This document shows, piece by piece, positions 1-9,118 of a stretch of DNA of 43,366 nt. A program made the position numbers and the translations under genes. The stretch's first letter is position 1; each line of letters begins with the position of its first letter. The stretch is taken from positions 1-43,366 of the forward strand of contig QNBE01000002.1 of NCBI GenBank assembly GCA_003645615.1. The letters are read 5' to 3'. Below the pieces are notes generated by a model that was not told the DNA's origin, searched no databases, and saw nothing but the letters and a program-made list of their open reading frames with translations. Origin of the DNA: Caldifarciminota bacterium. GTDB taxonomy: Bacteria > Hydrothermota > Tepidihabitantia > B36-G15.

Positions 1-640
1 ACTTCCCCTCCTTGGCAACCCACCCGACAATCCCTTCTCCAATCTTTAGTCGCTTACCGATAAGCTTCTGGCCAACTGGCCCGGCTGCCTCCTCGAAATA
101 GAGTTCATCCCTTTCCTTGTCAACCAGAAGCAACGACCAGGCCTCCACCTTGATCAAATCGGTGATCTTCTCCATGATCCGTTTGAATATCTGATCGGGA
201 TCGAGTGAGGAGTTGAGAACCCGAACAATCTCATTCAGTGTCCTCAACTCCTTAATCCTCCTTTGCAAAGCCAGGACCGCTTCCATACTCTTAAAGGATC
301 GCTGTCTCCTCTCCCAGGCCTGGGCAACCTTCTCCAGAAGGACTTCATTTCGGAATGGCCGTCTTAATAACTTTTCGCTACTCAGCCGGAAAAGAAGCTC
401 TTTCTCAAAATCTTCCCCAATAATTATTACCTCAATATCGGGATCGATCTTTTCAATTGCTTCGATATCGAAATCTTTATCAACAATGACGATGTCAAAG
501 GGCTCCCGTTTTAGCCTCTTGATCGCCTCTTCCTCATCATGGGTGAACTGGGTATGATAGCCCTCTTCTCCCAAGAGTCGGGCCGTATTTATTGCCCTCA
601 ATCGATCACTATCATAAATTAGTATCTTTGCGTATCTCAT
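1..640 (-). CDS. Receiver-like domain plus GAF domain protein (partial, cut by left edge)
   Basis: The reading frame opens at the ATG at 640 and runs off the left edge without a stop, so only the first ~213 residues are visible. Residues 1-110 resemble a response-regulator receiver: an acidic pair at D10/D12 and a candidate phospho-acceptor D54 in the stretch IVIVDKD. The usual switch Thr/Ser after the fourth strand is Gly (IIIGED) and the usual Lys before Pro-Phe is Arg (RRPF), so it may be a degenerate receiver that is not phosphorylated. A helical linker (about 110-145) leads into the start of a GAF domain, where the GEGIVGWVA stretch is typical. Its ATG overlaps the stop of the upstream cyclase-like gene as ATGA, which implies co-translation with the two cyclase-like proteins. 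The C-terminal output domain is unseen. Confidence 0.8.
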   Translation of the reverse strand, partial: MRYAKILIYDSDRLRAINTARLLGEEGYHTQFTHDEEEAIKRLKREPFDIVIVDKDFDIEAIEKIDPDIEVIIIGEDFEKELLFRLSSEKLLRRPFRNEVLLEKVAQAWERRQRSFKSMEAVLALQRRIKELRTLNEIVRVLNSSLDPDQIFKRIMEKITDLIKVEAWSLLLVDKERDELYFEEAAGPVGQKLIGKRLKIGEGIVGWVAKEGK

Positions 641-2892
641 TCACCAACTACCTCAAAAAGGAGATTGATCATCGAGTTGTTCTGATCATAAAAATTACCC
701 TCATCATCGACATGAATCTTTCCTCGATAGCCAAAGTCAAGCGCCTTCAACTTATCAGCTTCTTCCAGAAGGTGGACACCGAGTTTGATTACCCGGAAAT
801 GGTAGTCTGGGAAGAGATAATCCCTCACCACTCCGCGTTGTTTGCCAACCTCCTCCGCAATCGACTCTGGTGGGCCTTCACTCACCCCATCGTAGTAAAA
901 ACTGGGCGAATTGAGGAGGAGATTGATCAGGGTGGAGCTGTCGATGATCACAACCGAGCGATTGGGATCCCTCCCCATCGAGTATAGATTCGACTCGGCC
1001 AGAAGCGGACCGACAACATCGGGATCACCATAGGAATTGACGCTGAAGAAGATATCCCGCCCCGGACGTCCGGAAGCAATGCCAACGCCAATCCTAAAGA
1101 GGCTGCGAAATTCGGGAGGGAGGAGGGCATAAGTGACCCCTTCCACTTTCACCTCCCGTTTGCTAACCTCGCCAAACCAGTCCCGATAGTGGATAAAGTT
1201 GACCTTGATGAATTCCTCGGCCGCCTTTACCATCTCTAATCCACACTGAACCGCCCGGAGCCCGGCATCCGCAGAAGGATGGAGTTCGAACTCCCGTCCA
1301 GAGAATATTGACTGTCTGATCTTAATCCCCTTGGAGGCGATCGACTCAATATAAGAGCGATCATAGGTCTCCTTGGAATTAGCTCCAAACCAGACGACAC
1401 CACCATCACCGGTATCCTTGAGAAGGAAACCACCAAATCTTCTGGCGATACCACTCATAATTTGGGAAAACTTATATTTTATCTTCCACTCCTTTTCCGC
1501 ATTGCGCAATCTCGTTCCCATATAGGTAGACCCCCTAATATCATAGGTAAGAACCGAGATCGTCTTTCTTAATGAATTTATGAAATGGACCAGTCGCTTG
1601 GGACACTCTGATTTGGGCTTAAGATGGATGCCGGCAAAATATCCAAAATCTTTGGTTCGGTCTCCATAGGGCCATACCAAAACGAGCTCTTTTAATAGCT
1701 CACCGATCATTACCGGAAGGAAAACCTTCCGGATAAAGCCCAGATAATTCTCCATGATTAGGTCGGTATCGAGGGTAGTGCCCAACATCCCTTTGCGTTC
1801 ATACTCACGCAGGATGGAAATCTTCCTCATCCGACGGCTACGAATCTCCTCATCGATCATCCCGATTAGATACTCAGTGAACCGCTTTCTGATCTTGGCG
1901 GGAAGCTCCCGGCCGATCCGGAAGAAGATAATCTCTTCATAGATCGTAAGAAGATCGAAGGTCGGCCTTTCTACTTCCAGCTTCTCCAACTGTTCCAAAA
2001 TCCTGAGTGATTCCTTACGTTTGGCCTCATGATCCTGAAAGTGATGGAGCTGAATTAAAAGCGCTCGCTGCAATTTACTGGTTAACTGATTGATATGTCT
2101 GATAACATCGGTCCGGTTAACCAGCTTTTCCATCTTAAACAGTGTCTCCTTCAGTTCCCGGGAGAGCTCGTCAATTATCTCCTTCAGTCGTTCATGGGTC
2201 CGAATCAGAAATAACTCCGACTCCTTCAGTTCCTCCTTATGCAATGCCAGAATCCGTTCCGTCTCCTTACGATAGATTTTGAGAAGCTTCTGTCGTGCTG
2301 CGGGAGATAGGTGGTTTCTGATCACCTTAGGGAGACGGCCCAGTATATCGGCTGGCGTAGTTATTGGCTCCACCTCAACGATCCGATCCAGCTCGTAATC
2401 GACAAAGGCCATTGCCATCGCATCGTGGGCCATGAGGAAGAGTTCCGGTGTCAGGATAAACTTTTCCAATTCTCTCCGGAAGATATCAATCCCATCGTTA
2501 AGTTTGGGCCTCGTCTTTATCCTCACCTCATCAAAGATTCGGGCCAGGACCTGTCCCTTTTCATTGTATCCCTCCCGTAAGCGAATGAGTGTTTTCGCAT
2601 CAGCCCCCAATTTTCTGAATGCAACCTCAAGGATCAGCAATTTTTCTGGATCTTCGCTAAGAATACGTTGATATTCCTCTTTGGGATCGTCCGATTTCAA
2701 CTCGAGATAAAAATCATTCTGATCTTCATAAGGAGCAAGGATCTGGGTTGGCAACCGGAGTAGCCCCATACCATTTCTGATTAGGTTGAGAAAGTGCTCG
2801 AAGCGATCCTCCTTTAAATACCTTTCCCTCAATTTATGGGAATAGTTGCTGTGATCCTCAACACAATTGAACAACTGTTCACATGGATTCAT
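637..2892 (-). CDS. Divergent class III nucleotidyl cyclase-like protein (paralogue A)
   Basis: 751 residues. The last third (about 440-660) resembles a class III adenylate/guanylate cyclase catalytic domain. YDIRGST carries D451, and LLKDTGDGG carries K492 and D496, matching the two metal-binding Asp and the base-recognising Lys of that family. IGVGIASG matches the later GI-x-x-G strand. The region normally carrying the transition-state Asn and Arg (N-x-A-x-R) instead reads LLAESNLYS, so the Arg appears to be missing. An insert of about 70 residues separates the Asp motif from IGVGIASG. Residues 1-440 are helical with a probable coiled coil around 200-300, and no known sensor domain is recognised. 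No signal peptide or membrane segment is seen, so it is probably cytoplasmic. It is homologous over the catalytic region to the upstream neighbour, whose stop overlaps its ATG by 4 bases. Active cyclase, pseudo-cyclase or another nucleotide-binding role are all possible. Confidence 0.75.
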   Translation of the reverse strand: MNPCEQLFNCVEDHSNYSHKLRERYLKEDRFEHFLNLIRNGMGLLRLPTQILAPYEDQNDFYLELKSDDPKEEYQRILSEDPEKLLILEVAFRKLGADAKTLIRLREGYNEKGQVLARIFDEVRIKTRPKLNDGIDIFRRELEKFILTPELFLMAHDAMAMAFVDYELDRIVEVEPITTPADILGRLPKVIRNHLSPAARQKLLKIYRKETERILALHKEELKESELFLIRTHERLKEIIDELSRELKETLFKMEKLVNRTDVIRHINQLTSKLQRALLIQLHHFQDHEAKRKESLRILEQLEKLEVERPTFDLLTIYEEIIFFRIGRELPAKIRKRFTEYLIGMIDEEIRSRRMRKISILREYERKGMLGTTLDTDLIMENYLGFIRKVFLPVMIGELLKELVLVWPYGDRTKDFGYFAGIHLKPKSECPKRLVHFINSLRKTISVLTYDIRGSTYMGTRLRNAEKEWKIKYKFSQIMSGIARRFGGFLLKDTGDGGVVWFGANSKETYDRSYIESIASKGIKIRQSIFSGREFELHPSADAGLRAVQCGLEMVKAAEEFIKVNFIHYRDWFGEVSKREVKVEGVTYALLPPEFRSLFRIGVGIASGRPGRDIFFSVNSYGDPDVVGPLLAESNLYSMGRDPNRSVVIIDSSTLINLLLNSPSFYYDGVSEGPPESIAEEVGKQRGVVRDYLFPDYHFRVIKLGVHLLEEADKLKALDFGYRGKIHVDDEGNFYDQNNSMINLLFEVVGE

Positions 2893-5267
2893 AACTTCAC
2901 CACCTCATAGGCAAACTTTACCCTCCCACCTCGATCATCGACAAGCAATCCAAAATCATCGACACCGATACCGACATCATCAAGTCGAAGCTGATCGGCA
3001 TCACTCAACCTCACATCAAGCTTACGAAAGGCAATACCCCTTGCTTCGTGGACGAAGCCGATCCGTCGTTCCTTAAGCTTCAACCAGTGTTCAATCGCCT
3101 GCTCCATATCAAACATCATAATGTTCAACTTGGACCCCTCCGGTGAGAGGAAAGAGATCGATTCCGAATTAAGAATCAAACTGAAGAGGGTGGCCTCATC
3201 ACAGATAATCATCGACCGGTCAGGAGATCGGGCTTTAGAAAAGAGGTTCGCCTCACGAACCAGCATCCCGGTAACATCAAATTCTCCAAATGCATTGCGA
3301 TCAAAATATACTTCCCTGGGAGCCGATCCCGAGACCACCCCTACCCCGATCTGGAAGATGCTCTGATATTCGGGTGGCAACTGGGCAAAGGCACCACCCT
3401 CAAACTCCAACTCCCTGATCCTTGCTTCTTTAAACCAATCTCGATAGTGCTTCAGATTCCTCTTCACAAACTCCTCTGCCTCATCGACCATTGCTACCGC
3501 ACATTGAATCGCATTTATCGCCGCTCGTTCATCCTCCTCAAGTTTACCTCTCTCCTCAATACACTCGAGAATATTACGGCCGAAGAGGATGATGCCGCCA
3601 TCTCCGGTATCCTTGACTGGGTAACCATGGAATCTCCTTGCAACATCAAGCATAGCTTGATTAAACAGATTCCTGACCTCATTCTCAACTCGAGCGTTCT
3701 CCAGCTTTGTCCCCATGAAGGTGGAACCACGGATATCGTAAATAAGAAGAGAAATTACCCTCCGATAACGATCAACCAGTCGATCGGGAATTCTGGGCTC
3801 GACCTTTTCCTCCTTGGTAAGTTCACTCACAAATACGATCTCATCCAGTGATGTGGGCCTTTCCGATTTCGGCAATATCTCCACTATCTCCTCGAGAAGG
3901 AGGCAGGCGGCAAGGGGAGCAACGATCTCCCGCTTCACCCTCCGATAACGCTCCGATAAAACCTCGGTATCAACTCGTTCCTTAAAAAGCCCCCCTTTCT
4001 TAAATTCTCGGGCATAAAGATTATCTTCCTCACTACCTTCTTTTTGGATAATGCTGATGGTCTTCTTCACCTCCTCCAAAACCTCTTCGTCAAAATCCCA
4101 ACCCGATTTTGCCAAGGCGAGATTCAGGATCAAGGGAAATCTTATTCGGGGCGAGAGTAACCGATTCCGAACGATATTCCGGTTGATCCCGCCCAACGTT
4201 TCTACCCCTTGAATCCTTTGATCCAGAGTCTTCAGTCTTTCCTTTAACTCCCGGAAATGGTGGCAGTAATCGGCCATCCGTAGTTCGATCTTTTGGGTTG
4301 TTTGCTTGAGCCGATCATAATCCGGCTGGGTGAGAAGATTATGACGACACTCCTCCAATGCACTCTGGAGATAAGAATCCATCTTTTCTTTGAGCAGATT
4401 GATCTTGCTCTGGAGAGCCTCCCGTTCCTGCTCCAGCCCCCTAATCCTCCCCTTCACCGAATCCTTAACCTCTTGGACGATCCGCTCAATCTCATCATCA
4501 CTCAGACCATAGAGATAATAGGGGAAACTTTCAAAAAGCTCCTCCAGTGAATAGTAGCTCCCCTTGGTAAGATACTCATCGGCAAGATCTAACAATACCT
4601 TGCTCCGATGCTGGGTATCCCAATTGAAGAGGGCATAGAAGATCGGGAAGGGGATTCGGAAATCACGAAATTGAGCTTGAAATGTTTTGAGGATCTCATA
4701 ATCATTCTCACCGATGATGAAAGGGAATTTAAGAAAGGTCTCTTGAAGCAATACCGTCCTTAAGATCACCTTTTTGGCCAATGCGGTTCTGATCTTATGG
4801 AAGATCCCATTAACAACCTTGCCGGTCTTCTCATATAGGGTTTCAGGGGGGATAGTAACACCTTTAAGACCAACCTCGATCTCTCGGGCCAATAATTTTC
4901 TCATCCCGATCTCAAGAATCTGATAGGAATCGGGTTCCCTCTCAACGACGGGTTCCAGTGCGCCAACGGCCGCCTTCAAGAATCTATCGCAGAACTCAAG
5001 CCAACCCTCATCATCATCCCTTCCCAACCGGATGATCCGCTGGGCAAGATCGGAGAAGAGCAATCTCAGCTCGCGATGGAAGTAAAAAAGATAAATCCCA
5101 TCATCCTCTTTCCGGACGATGGGCTTGATCACATCCTCGGGGAGTATCTCTCTTAGAAATCGCAGAATCCTTACATATACTTCAGGTCGGCGGAATTTCT
5201 TATTTATTCTTTCGAACATCGGTGAACGGTGGATGATGTAATCCTCGATAATCGCCCGGTTAACCAC
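2889..5267 (-). CDS. Divergent class III nucleotidyl cyclase-like protein (paralogue B)
   Basis: 792 residues from a GTG at 5267. That start is chosen because GGAGG lies 4 bases upstream and the gene then overlaps the mltG stop by 8 bases. The in-frame ATG at 5333 would add 22 low-complexity residues lying inside mltG. The C-terminal domain repeats the motifs of its neighbour: YDIRGST (D511), VKDTGDGG (K552, D556) and IGVGVVSG. The transition-state Arg position again seems replaced (VREANLFSK). Residues about 260-350 form a long coiled coil, and the rest of the N-terminal half is helical and unrecognised. The two proteins share the catalytic domain and the YRDWF plus PPE(F/Y) insert motif, so they are ancient paralogues that may heterodimerise, as class III cyclase domains act as dimers. 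Dimerisation and catalysis are inference. Confidence 0.75.
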   Translation of the reverse strand: MVNRAIIEDYIIHRSPMFERINKKFRRPEVYVRILRFLREILPEDVIKPIVRKEDDGIYLFYFHRELRLLFSDLAQRIIRLGRDDDEGWLEFCDRFLKAAVGALEPVVEREPDSYQILEIGMRKLLAREIEVGLKGVTIPPETLYEKTGKVVNGIFHKIRTALAKKVILRTVLLQETFLKFPFIIGENDYEILKTFQAQFRDFRIPFPIFYALFNWDTQHRSKVLLDLADEYLTKGSYYSLEELFESFPYYLYGLSDDEIERIVQEVKDSVKGRIRGLEQEREALQSKINLLKEKMDSYLQSALEECRHNLLTQPDYDRLKQTTQKIELRMADYCHHFRELKERLKTLDQRIQGVETLGGINRNIVRNRLLSPRIRFPLILNLALAKSGWDFDEEVLEEVKKTISIIQKEGSEEDNLYAREFKKGGLFKERVDTEVLSERYRRVKREIVAPLAACLLLEEIVEILPKSERPTSLDEIVFVSELTKEEKVEPRIPDRLVDRYRRVISLLIYDIRGSTFMGTKLENARVENEVRNLFNQAMLDVARRFHGYPVKDTGDGGIILFGRNILECIEERGKLEEDERAAINAIQCAVAMVDEAEEFVKRNLKHYRDWFKEARIRELEFEGGAFAQLPPEYQSIFQIGVGVVSGSAPREVYFDRNAFGEFDVTGMLVREANLFSKARSPDRSMIICDEATLFSLILNSESISFLSPEGSKLNIMMFDMEQAIEHWLKLKERRIGFVHEARGIAFRKLDVRLSDADQLRLDDVGIGVDDFGLLVDDRGGRVKFAYEVVKL

Positions 5268-6195
5268 CTTTCCTCCGCTTGGCCAAGAGATGCCCCCAAT
5301 AGGTGGTGGAGAAGTAGTGCCCCCCATGTCCATTACTGACGAAATATAGATATTGAGTTTCCTTCGGATTCATAACCGCCTTGAGCGATGCCTTGCCCGG
5401 AGAACAGATCGGGGTTGGTGGTAGTCCCGGATAACGATAAGTATTGTAAGGGGAGTCGATCCTGAGATCGCTCAGGCGCAATCGTCTCCGATGGCCACCC
5501 AGGGCATAGTTGACCGTAGCACAGGATTCTAAGGGACGACCATTCCTGAGTCGTTTAAGAAAGATGGCAGCAATTATCGGCCGTTCACTATCGATCTTCG
5601 CTTCTTTCTCAACGATCGAAGCGAGGGTAAGAATTGGATAGAGCGAATCACGGATACCCAACTGCTTGATAATCTCCTTAAATCGTTTCACCATCCGGGT
5701 GATGATCTCCTCCTCACTATTGAAGATGGAAAAGATATAGGTGTCGGGGAAAAGAAGTCCTTCCAAGGTGGTCACCCCTGGAAAACCGAGTCGACCGATG
5801 AATTCGGGATCGTGGGCGAGACGGGTGAAGGTATCGATATCGATCAGTCCCAGCCGTGCCAACCGGTGGGTGATCTGCTGGAGACTGAAACCCTCCGGAA
5901 TAGTTACCCTGATCGTATCGATCCCACCTCTTCTCAGTTTTAAGAGGATGGAGAGCGGTGTCTCGGTTCTTCCGATGTAATAGTAGCCAGGTCTTATCCG
6001 CCGTTCCCAACCCAGAACTCGAGAGAGTGCGATCATCAGAAAAGGGCTGACCAAGACATCTTTGGTCCTTAGGCTCTCAACCACCGTAGTAAGTGGTTCC
6101 GCAGGATAGACAAAGATCCTGACCTTTGGTCCGGAGATCGGATTGTAGATGAGTGAGAGAACCAAAAGGATGATGACCGTCCCTATTTTGAGCAT
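5260..6195 (-). CDS. mltG: Endolytic murein transglycosylase MltG (YceG-like)
   Basis: 311 residues, close to the family's usual 320-340. MltG cleaves nascent peptidoglycan strands within the chain, setting glycan length at the inner membrane. One N-terminal membrane segment (about 4-20) anchors a periplasmic domain. A LysM-like subdomain covers about 65-110 (the RPGYYYI and TIPEGFSLQQI stretches). The catalytic region holds the family motif SIVEKE (Glu at 196/198) followed by a conserved IAAIFLKRL helix and the SPYNTYRYPGLPPTPICSPG block. Its ATG lies 12 bases inside the 3' end of ruvX, and its stop overlaps the cyclase-like gene, so it is mid-operon. Association of yceG with ruvX-like genes is seen elsewhere, which supports the call. 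Confidence 0.95.
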   Translation of the reverse strand: MLKIGTVIILLVLSLIYNPISGPKVRIFVYPAEPLTTVVESLRTKDVLVSPFLMIALSRVLGWERRIRPGYYYIGRTETPLSILLKLRRGGIDTIRVTIPEGFSLQQITHRLARLGLIDIDTFTRLAHDPEFIGRLGFPGVTTLEGLLFPDTYIFSIFNSEEEIITRMVKRFKEIIKQLGIRDSLYPILTLASIVEKEAKIDSERPIIAAIFLKRLRNGRPLESCATVNYALGGHRRRLRLSDLRIDSPYNTYRYPGLPPTPICSPGKASLKAVMNPKETQYLYFVSNGHGGHYFSTTYWGHLLAKRRKGG

Positions 6196-6569
6196 CTCAT
6201 CTGCTCCAGATAATCGCCGAGCATGATGGCAGCGGCACGGGCGTCTACCATCCGATCACTTATCCGGGAGGCAATCTTCGTTGTCCAGCGTTCATCATAG
6301 AGCAGGACATCGATACCGATCTTCCTCAACTTCCTAAGGAAACTTAACACCCGCCGGGTAATGGCCGTCTCTTTCCCTTTCAAAGAGTAGGGACAACCGA
6401 GGATGATCTTTCCCACCCCCTTCTCCCGGCAGATCCTTTCGATCTCAGCAATCGCTTTCCGATCCGAAATCCGTTCAATAACCTGATAAGGATAGGCAAT
6501 AGCCCCCCCCTCATCACTGAGGGCAATACCGATCCGCTTTTCACCAAAATCGACCGCTAAGATACGCAT
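6183..6569 (-). CDS. ruvX: RuvX/YqgF family RNase H-fold nuclease
   Basis: 128 residues, normal for the family. YqgF/RuvX is an RNase H-fold nuclease linked to 5' maturation of 16S rRNA and proposed as a Holliday-junction resolvase. The start MRILAVDFGEKRIGIALSD holds the first catalytic Asp and the Gly-x-(R/K)-x-G strand. A middle IILGCPYSLKG block and a late LLYDERWTT block supply the other acidic residues, and the C-terminal DARAAAIMLGDYL helix is typical. A run of eight G near codon 20 is intact in frame. The ATG overlaps the end of the dipeptidase gene by 13 bases, and the upstream SD is weak. Confidence 0.93.
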   Translation of the reverse strand: MRILAVDFGEKRIGIALSDEGGAIAYPYQVIERISDRKAIAEIERICREKGVGKIILGCPYSLKGKETAITRRVLSFLRKLRKIGIDVLLYDERWTTKIASRISDRMVDARAAAIMLGDYLEQMRCSK

Positions 6570-7441
6570 CGCTTCAATACCCTTAAGAAATTTCTTATTG
6601 CCAGCTGTCCCAACACCTTCTTATTGAGTCCCAGCCCCTTTAGAAGTTCTGGGATATGAGCACTATCCGGTATTATCGGATCTTTGATCCCATCAAAGTC
6701 CGATCCTAAGGCGAGTAGTCGGGGAGAAAACTCATCCTTGAGATAATCGACATGATCCCGAAAGGGGTGGGGACCCAGATGGCGGCGGCTCAGGTTGATC
6801 CCCACCACTCCATCCCTTTCTGCAATCGCATCGATGGCTGGGTCAGAAAGGTTTCTCAAATCCGGATTGAGCGCTCGGAGACAGGAGTGGGAGGCAATGA
6901 TTGGTATCTCCAGCAGTCGGCTGATATCGATGACCGTTTTTGTTGAGGCATGGGAGACGTCGACCACCCCGCCCAATTCCTCAATCCTTAATAGGAATCT
7001 CCGCCCTTTTCGGCTCAACCCTTTGTTATCATTATCATAGGCAGAATGGGCTAGGCTGTTGGAGTTGTTCCAGGTAATGGTAAATACCCGAACCCCTAAT
7101 CGGTAGAGGAGATTGATCCGTTCTATCCTTTTCTCAAAGATGTGACCACCCTCAACACCAATTATGAGATTTATCTTTTCTAAATCGAGATCCGCAAATC
7201 GTTCCACCACTCTCATACGGCCACGACTCCGCTCCACCGTCTCCCATATTGCCTCGATCATCTCCAGTGCCGATCCGAAGGGATCGGGATCGGCTGGTTT
7301 GACCCAGCAGGCGAAAACGACGACCTTCACCCCTCCCTTTTTCAACTTAATAAGATCAACCGGTCCCGAAGTCATCCCCAGAAGATCATCCCCCCGCTTG
7401 ATTCGATATACCGAATCAGTATGGAGATCAGCTACTACCAA
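6557..7441 (-). CDS. Membrane dipeptidase (renal dipeptidase family, peptidase M19)
   Basis: 294 residues, at the short end for bacterial M19 enzymes. M19 proteins are TIM-barrel metalloenzymes that hydrolyse dipeptides, including D-amino-acid-containing ones. Visible family marks are the N-terminal ADLHTDSV (metal-binding His/Asp), GVEGGHIFE (bridging Glu), a T-x-x-HxxxN-like strand rendered TITWNNSNSLAHSAYD, the VDVSHAS and IIASHSCLRAL metal His motifs, and ALGSDFDGI. The start is a TTG at 7441, directly before the conserved VVADLHTD; no ATG or GTG lies nearer. No signal peptide is seen, so it is probably cytoplasmic despite the family name. It sits between ybaB and ruvX, where recR is found in Bacillus. 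Confidence 0.9.
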   Translation of the reverse strand: MVVADLHTDSVYRIKRGDDLLGMTSGPVDLIKLKKGGVKVVVFACWVKPADPDPFGSALEMIEAIWETVERSRGRMRVVERFADLDLEKINLIIGVEGGHIFEKRIERINLLYRLGVRVFTITWNNSNSLAHSAYDNDNKGLSRKGRRFLLRIEELGGVVDVSHASTKTVIDISRLLEIPIIASHSCLRALNPDLRNLSDPAIDAIAERDGVVGINLSRRHLGPHPFRDHVDYLKDEFSPRLLALGSDFDGIKDPIIPDSAHIPELLKGLGLNKKVLGQLAIRNFLRVLKRCVS

Positions 7442-7731
7442 CTCGGTAGATTAAATCCGATCGATCGGGTAATCGCCTGTCGTGCTGCCTCGGCCGCCTT
7501 ACGTCTGGCATCATTAACTGCCGCAAGGATTAGATCCTCGAGCATCTCGATCTCTTCCTTATCAACCACCGTCGGATCAACCTTCACCTCGATGAGATCA
7601 AAATTGCCGTTCATCTTAACCCGGACCATACCCCCTCCCGCACTCCCTTCCACCATCACCTCACCGAGCGACTTCTCGATCTGGGCCTTGATCTTCTCCG
7701 CATTCTTAAATAGCAGGGAAAAATCCTTCAC
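7435..7731 (-). CDS. ybaB: YbaB/EbfC family nucleoid-associated protein
   Basis: 98 residues, normal for the family. YbaB/EbfC forms small dimers that bind DNA and is usually encoded next to dnaX. The sequence shows an N-terminal helix rich in Lys/Glu, the glycine-rich GSAGGGMVRVKMNG strand turn, the VKVDPTVVD strand and a C-terminal helix EMLEDLILAAVNDARRKA, all diagnostic. It starts at a GTG (7731) that overlaps the dnaX stop as GTGA. Neighbours dnaX upstream and SRP RNA further upstream match the order in Firmicutes, but the usual downstream recR is absent from this window. Confidence 0.95.
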   Translation of the reverse strand: MKDFSLLFKNAEKIKAQIEKSLGEVMVEGSAGGGMVRVKMNGNFDLIEVKVDPTVVDKEEIEMLEDLILAAVNDARRKAAEAARQAITRSIGFNLPSW

Positions 7732-9107
7732 TTCACCTCTTCCCCATCGAAGAATGATATCACCTTCTCCTTCAAACTCCTCTCCTCCATCCGTAATCTT
7801 ACCGATCCACCAGCAATTCTCTTCAACACCGTTTCGATCTCCTGGCGCTTCTTAAGAAGCTGATCACGAATCTTGGGATCGCGAGTGTAAACCACCATTT
7901 GATTCTGTTCGCAGTGAATCTCGGCCTGTCTCAGTGAGGCGGCCAGTTCTTTATCGATGCGCTCCAGATCATCAACCATCGTCTGGACGATATCCTTCTT
8001 CCTACCCTCATAGTATTTCAGAAGATCATCAATCATTACTGAACTCTCGAGATAGATAAACCGCAGGATCAGAGCCTCCATCACCACCCTTGGTGAACTT
8101 GAACGGCGCAGGAGATCTTCATAATTCAATGCTACCTGGAGCATCCTTAAGAGGTCAAGCGGATTGATCCCCTCGGCCAGTAGTTGATCACCCTCCCCCA
8201 ACGGTTCATCAACTCCACTCTGGATAAATAGGAGATGTCTTAAGTATTCAATCAGGGCGCGGTAGATCTCGAAGGGTTCGTTCCCCCCCTCCATCATCTG
8301 GGTGAGAATCTCAAGTGCCTTTCTCTTATCCTTCTTATTGACCGACTGGAAAAGCTCCAAAACCGCAAAATCGGGAACCTTACCCACGACATCGAGAACA
8401 TCTTCCCTCTTTATCTCATCCTCGGTATAACCGGTAAGCTGCTCAAGAATTACCAGACCATCCCTCATACTGCCATCGGCATACCGGGCAATTGTCCGAA
8501 TCGCATCATCGCCGATTTTAATATTCTCCCGATCGGCAATCTCCCTGAGTCGGTGGGCGATCGGCTCAACCCCGATACGGCGGAAATCGAATCTCTGACA
8601 GCGGGAGAGAACGGTCTGGGGGACCTTGGCCGGAGCCGTGGTCGCGAGGATGAAGATGGCATGGGGTGGAGGTTCCTCCAAGGTCTTTAGGAGAGCATTG
8701 AAGGCCTCGGTGGTGAGCATATGAACTTCATCGATAATATAGATCTTGTATCTCCCCTGGAGGGGAACATATTTGACCTGCTCCCTCAACTCACGCACCT
8801 GATCAATACCTCGATTGGATGCGCCGTCGATCTCGATGACATCGACACTCCGGCCCTCGATTATCTCTCGGCAGGCGGGACATTCACCACAGGGATTAAC
8901 GGTTGGACCATTGAGACAGTTTAGGGATCGGGCAAAAACCCGGGCGGTAGTTGTCTTTCCGATTCCGCGCGGACCGGCGAAGATGAAGGCGGGGAAGGCG
9001 AGGCCGTGCTCAACCTGGTTCTTCAAGATTCGCTTGATATAATCCTGATCGACGATCTCATCAAAAGTCTTGGGTCGATACTTTAATGCCAGGGGAAGAT
9101 GTCTCAT
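7728..9107 (-). CDS. dnaX: DNA polymerase III subunit tau/gamma
   Basis: 459 residues. This is the clamp-loader ATPase that loads the beta clamp on DNA. Sequence marks are HLPLALKYRPKTFDEIVDQD at the N-terminus, Walker A GPRGIGKTT, four zinc-binding Cys in a CLNGPTVNPCGECPAC stretch, Walker B IYIIDEVHML, and sensor region ATTAPAKVPQTVLSRCQRF with the Arg finger SRC. The C-terminal part is short (tau usually exceeds 550), so a long polymerase-binding tail is lacking. The ATG at 9107 is chosen because it directly precedes the conserved LALKYRP block; the longer frame from 9140 would begin inside the SRP RNA. Only 11 bases separate it from the SRP RNA 3' end, and no clear SD is present there. 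Confidence 0.95.
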   Translation of the reverse strand: MRHLPLALKYRPKTFDEIVDQDYIKRILKNQVEHGLAFPAFIFAGPRGIGKTTTARVFARSLNCLNGPTVNPCGECPACREIIEGRSVDVIEIDGASNRGIDQVRELREQVKYVPLQGRYKIYIIDEVHMLTTEAFNALLKTLEEPPPHAIFILATTAPAKVPQTVLSRCQRFDFRRIGVEPIAHRLREIADRENIKIGDDAIRTIARYADGSMRDGLVILEQLTGYTEDEIKREDVLDVVGKVPDFAVLELFQSVNKKDKRKALEILTQMMEGGNEPFEIYRALIEYLRHLLFIQSGVDEPLGEGDQLLAEGINPLDLLRMLQVALNYEDLLRRSSSPRVVMEALILRFIYLESSVMIDDLLKYYEGRKKDIVQTMVDDLERIDKELAASLRQAEIHCEQNQMVVYTRDPKIRDQLLKKRQEIETVLKRIAGGSVRLRMEERSLKEKVISFFDGEEVK

Positions 9108-9118
9108 AACCGATAGAC

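Noticed and set aside
592-987. 131-codon open frame on the plus strand
   Set aside because: Antisense to the cyclase-like and receiver genes; no family resemblance. The window has many such shadows because of its biased codon use.
5268-5333. 22-residue extension of cyclase-like paralogue B from an ATG at 5333
   Set aside because: It lies wholly inside mltG, is Gly/Pro-rich, and a GTG with GGAGG just upstream sits at 5267.
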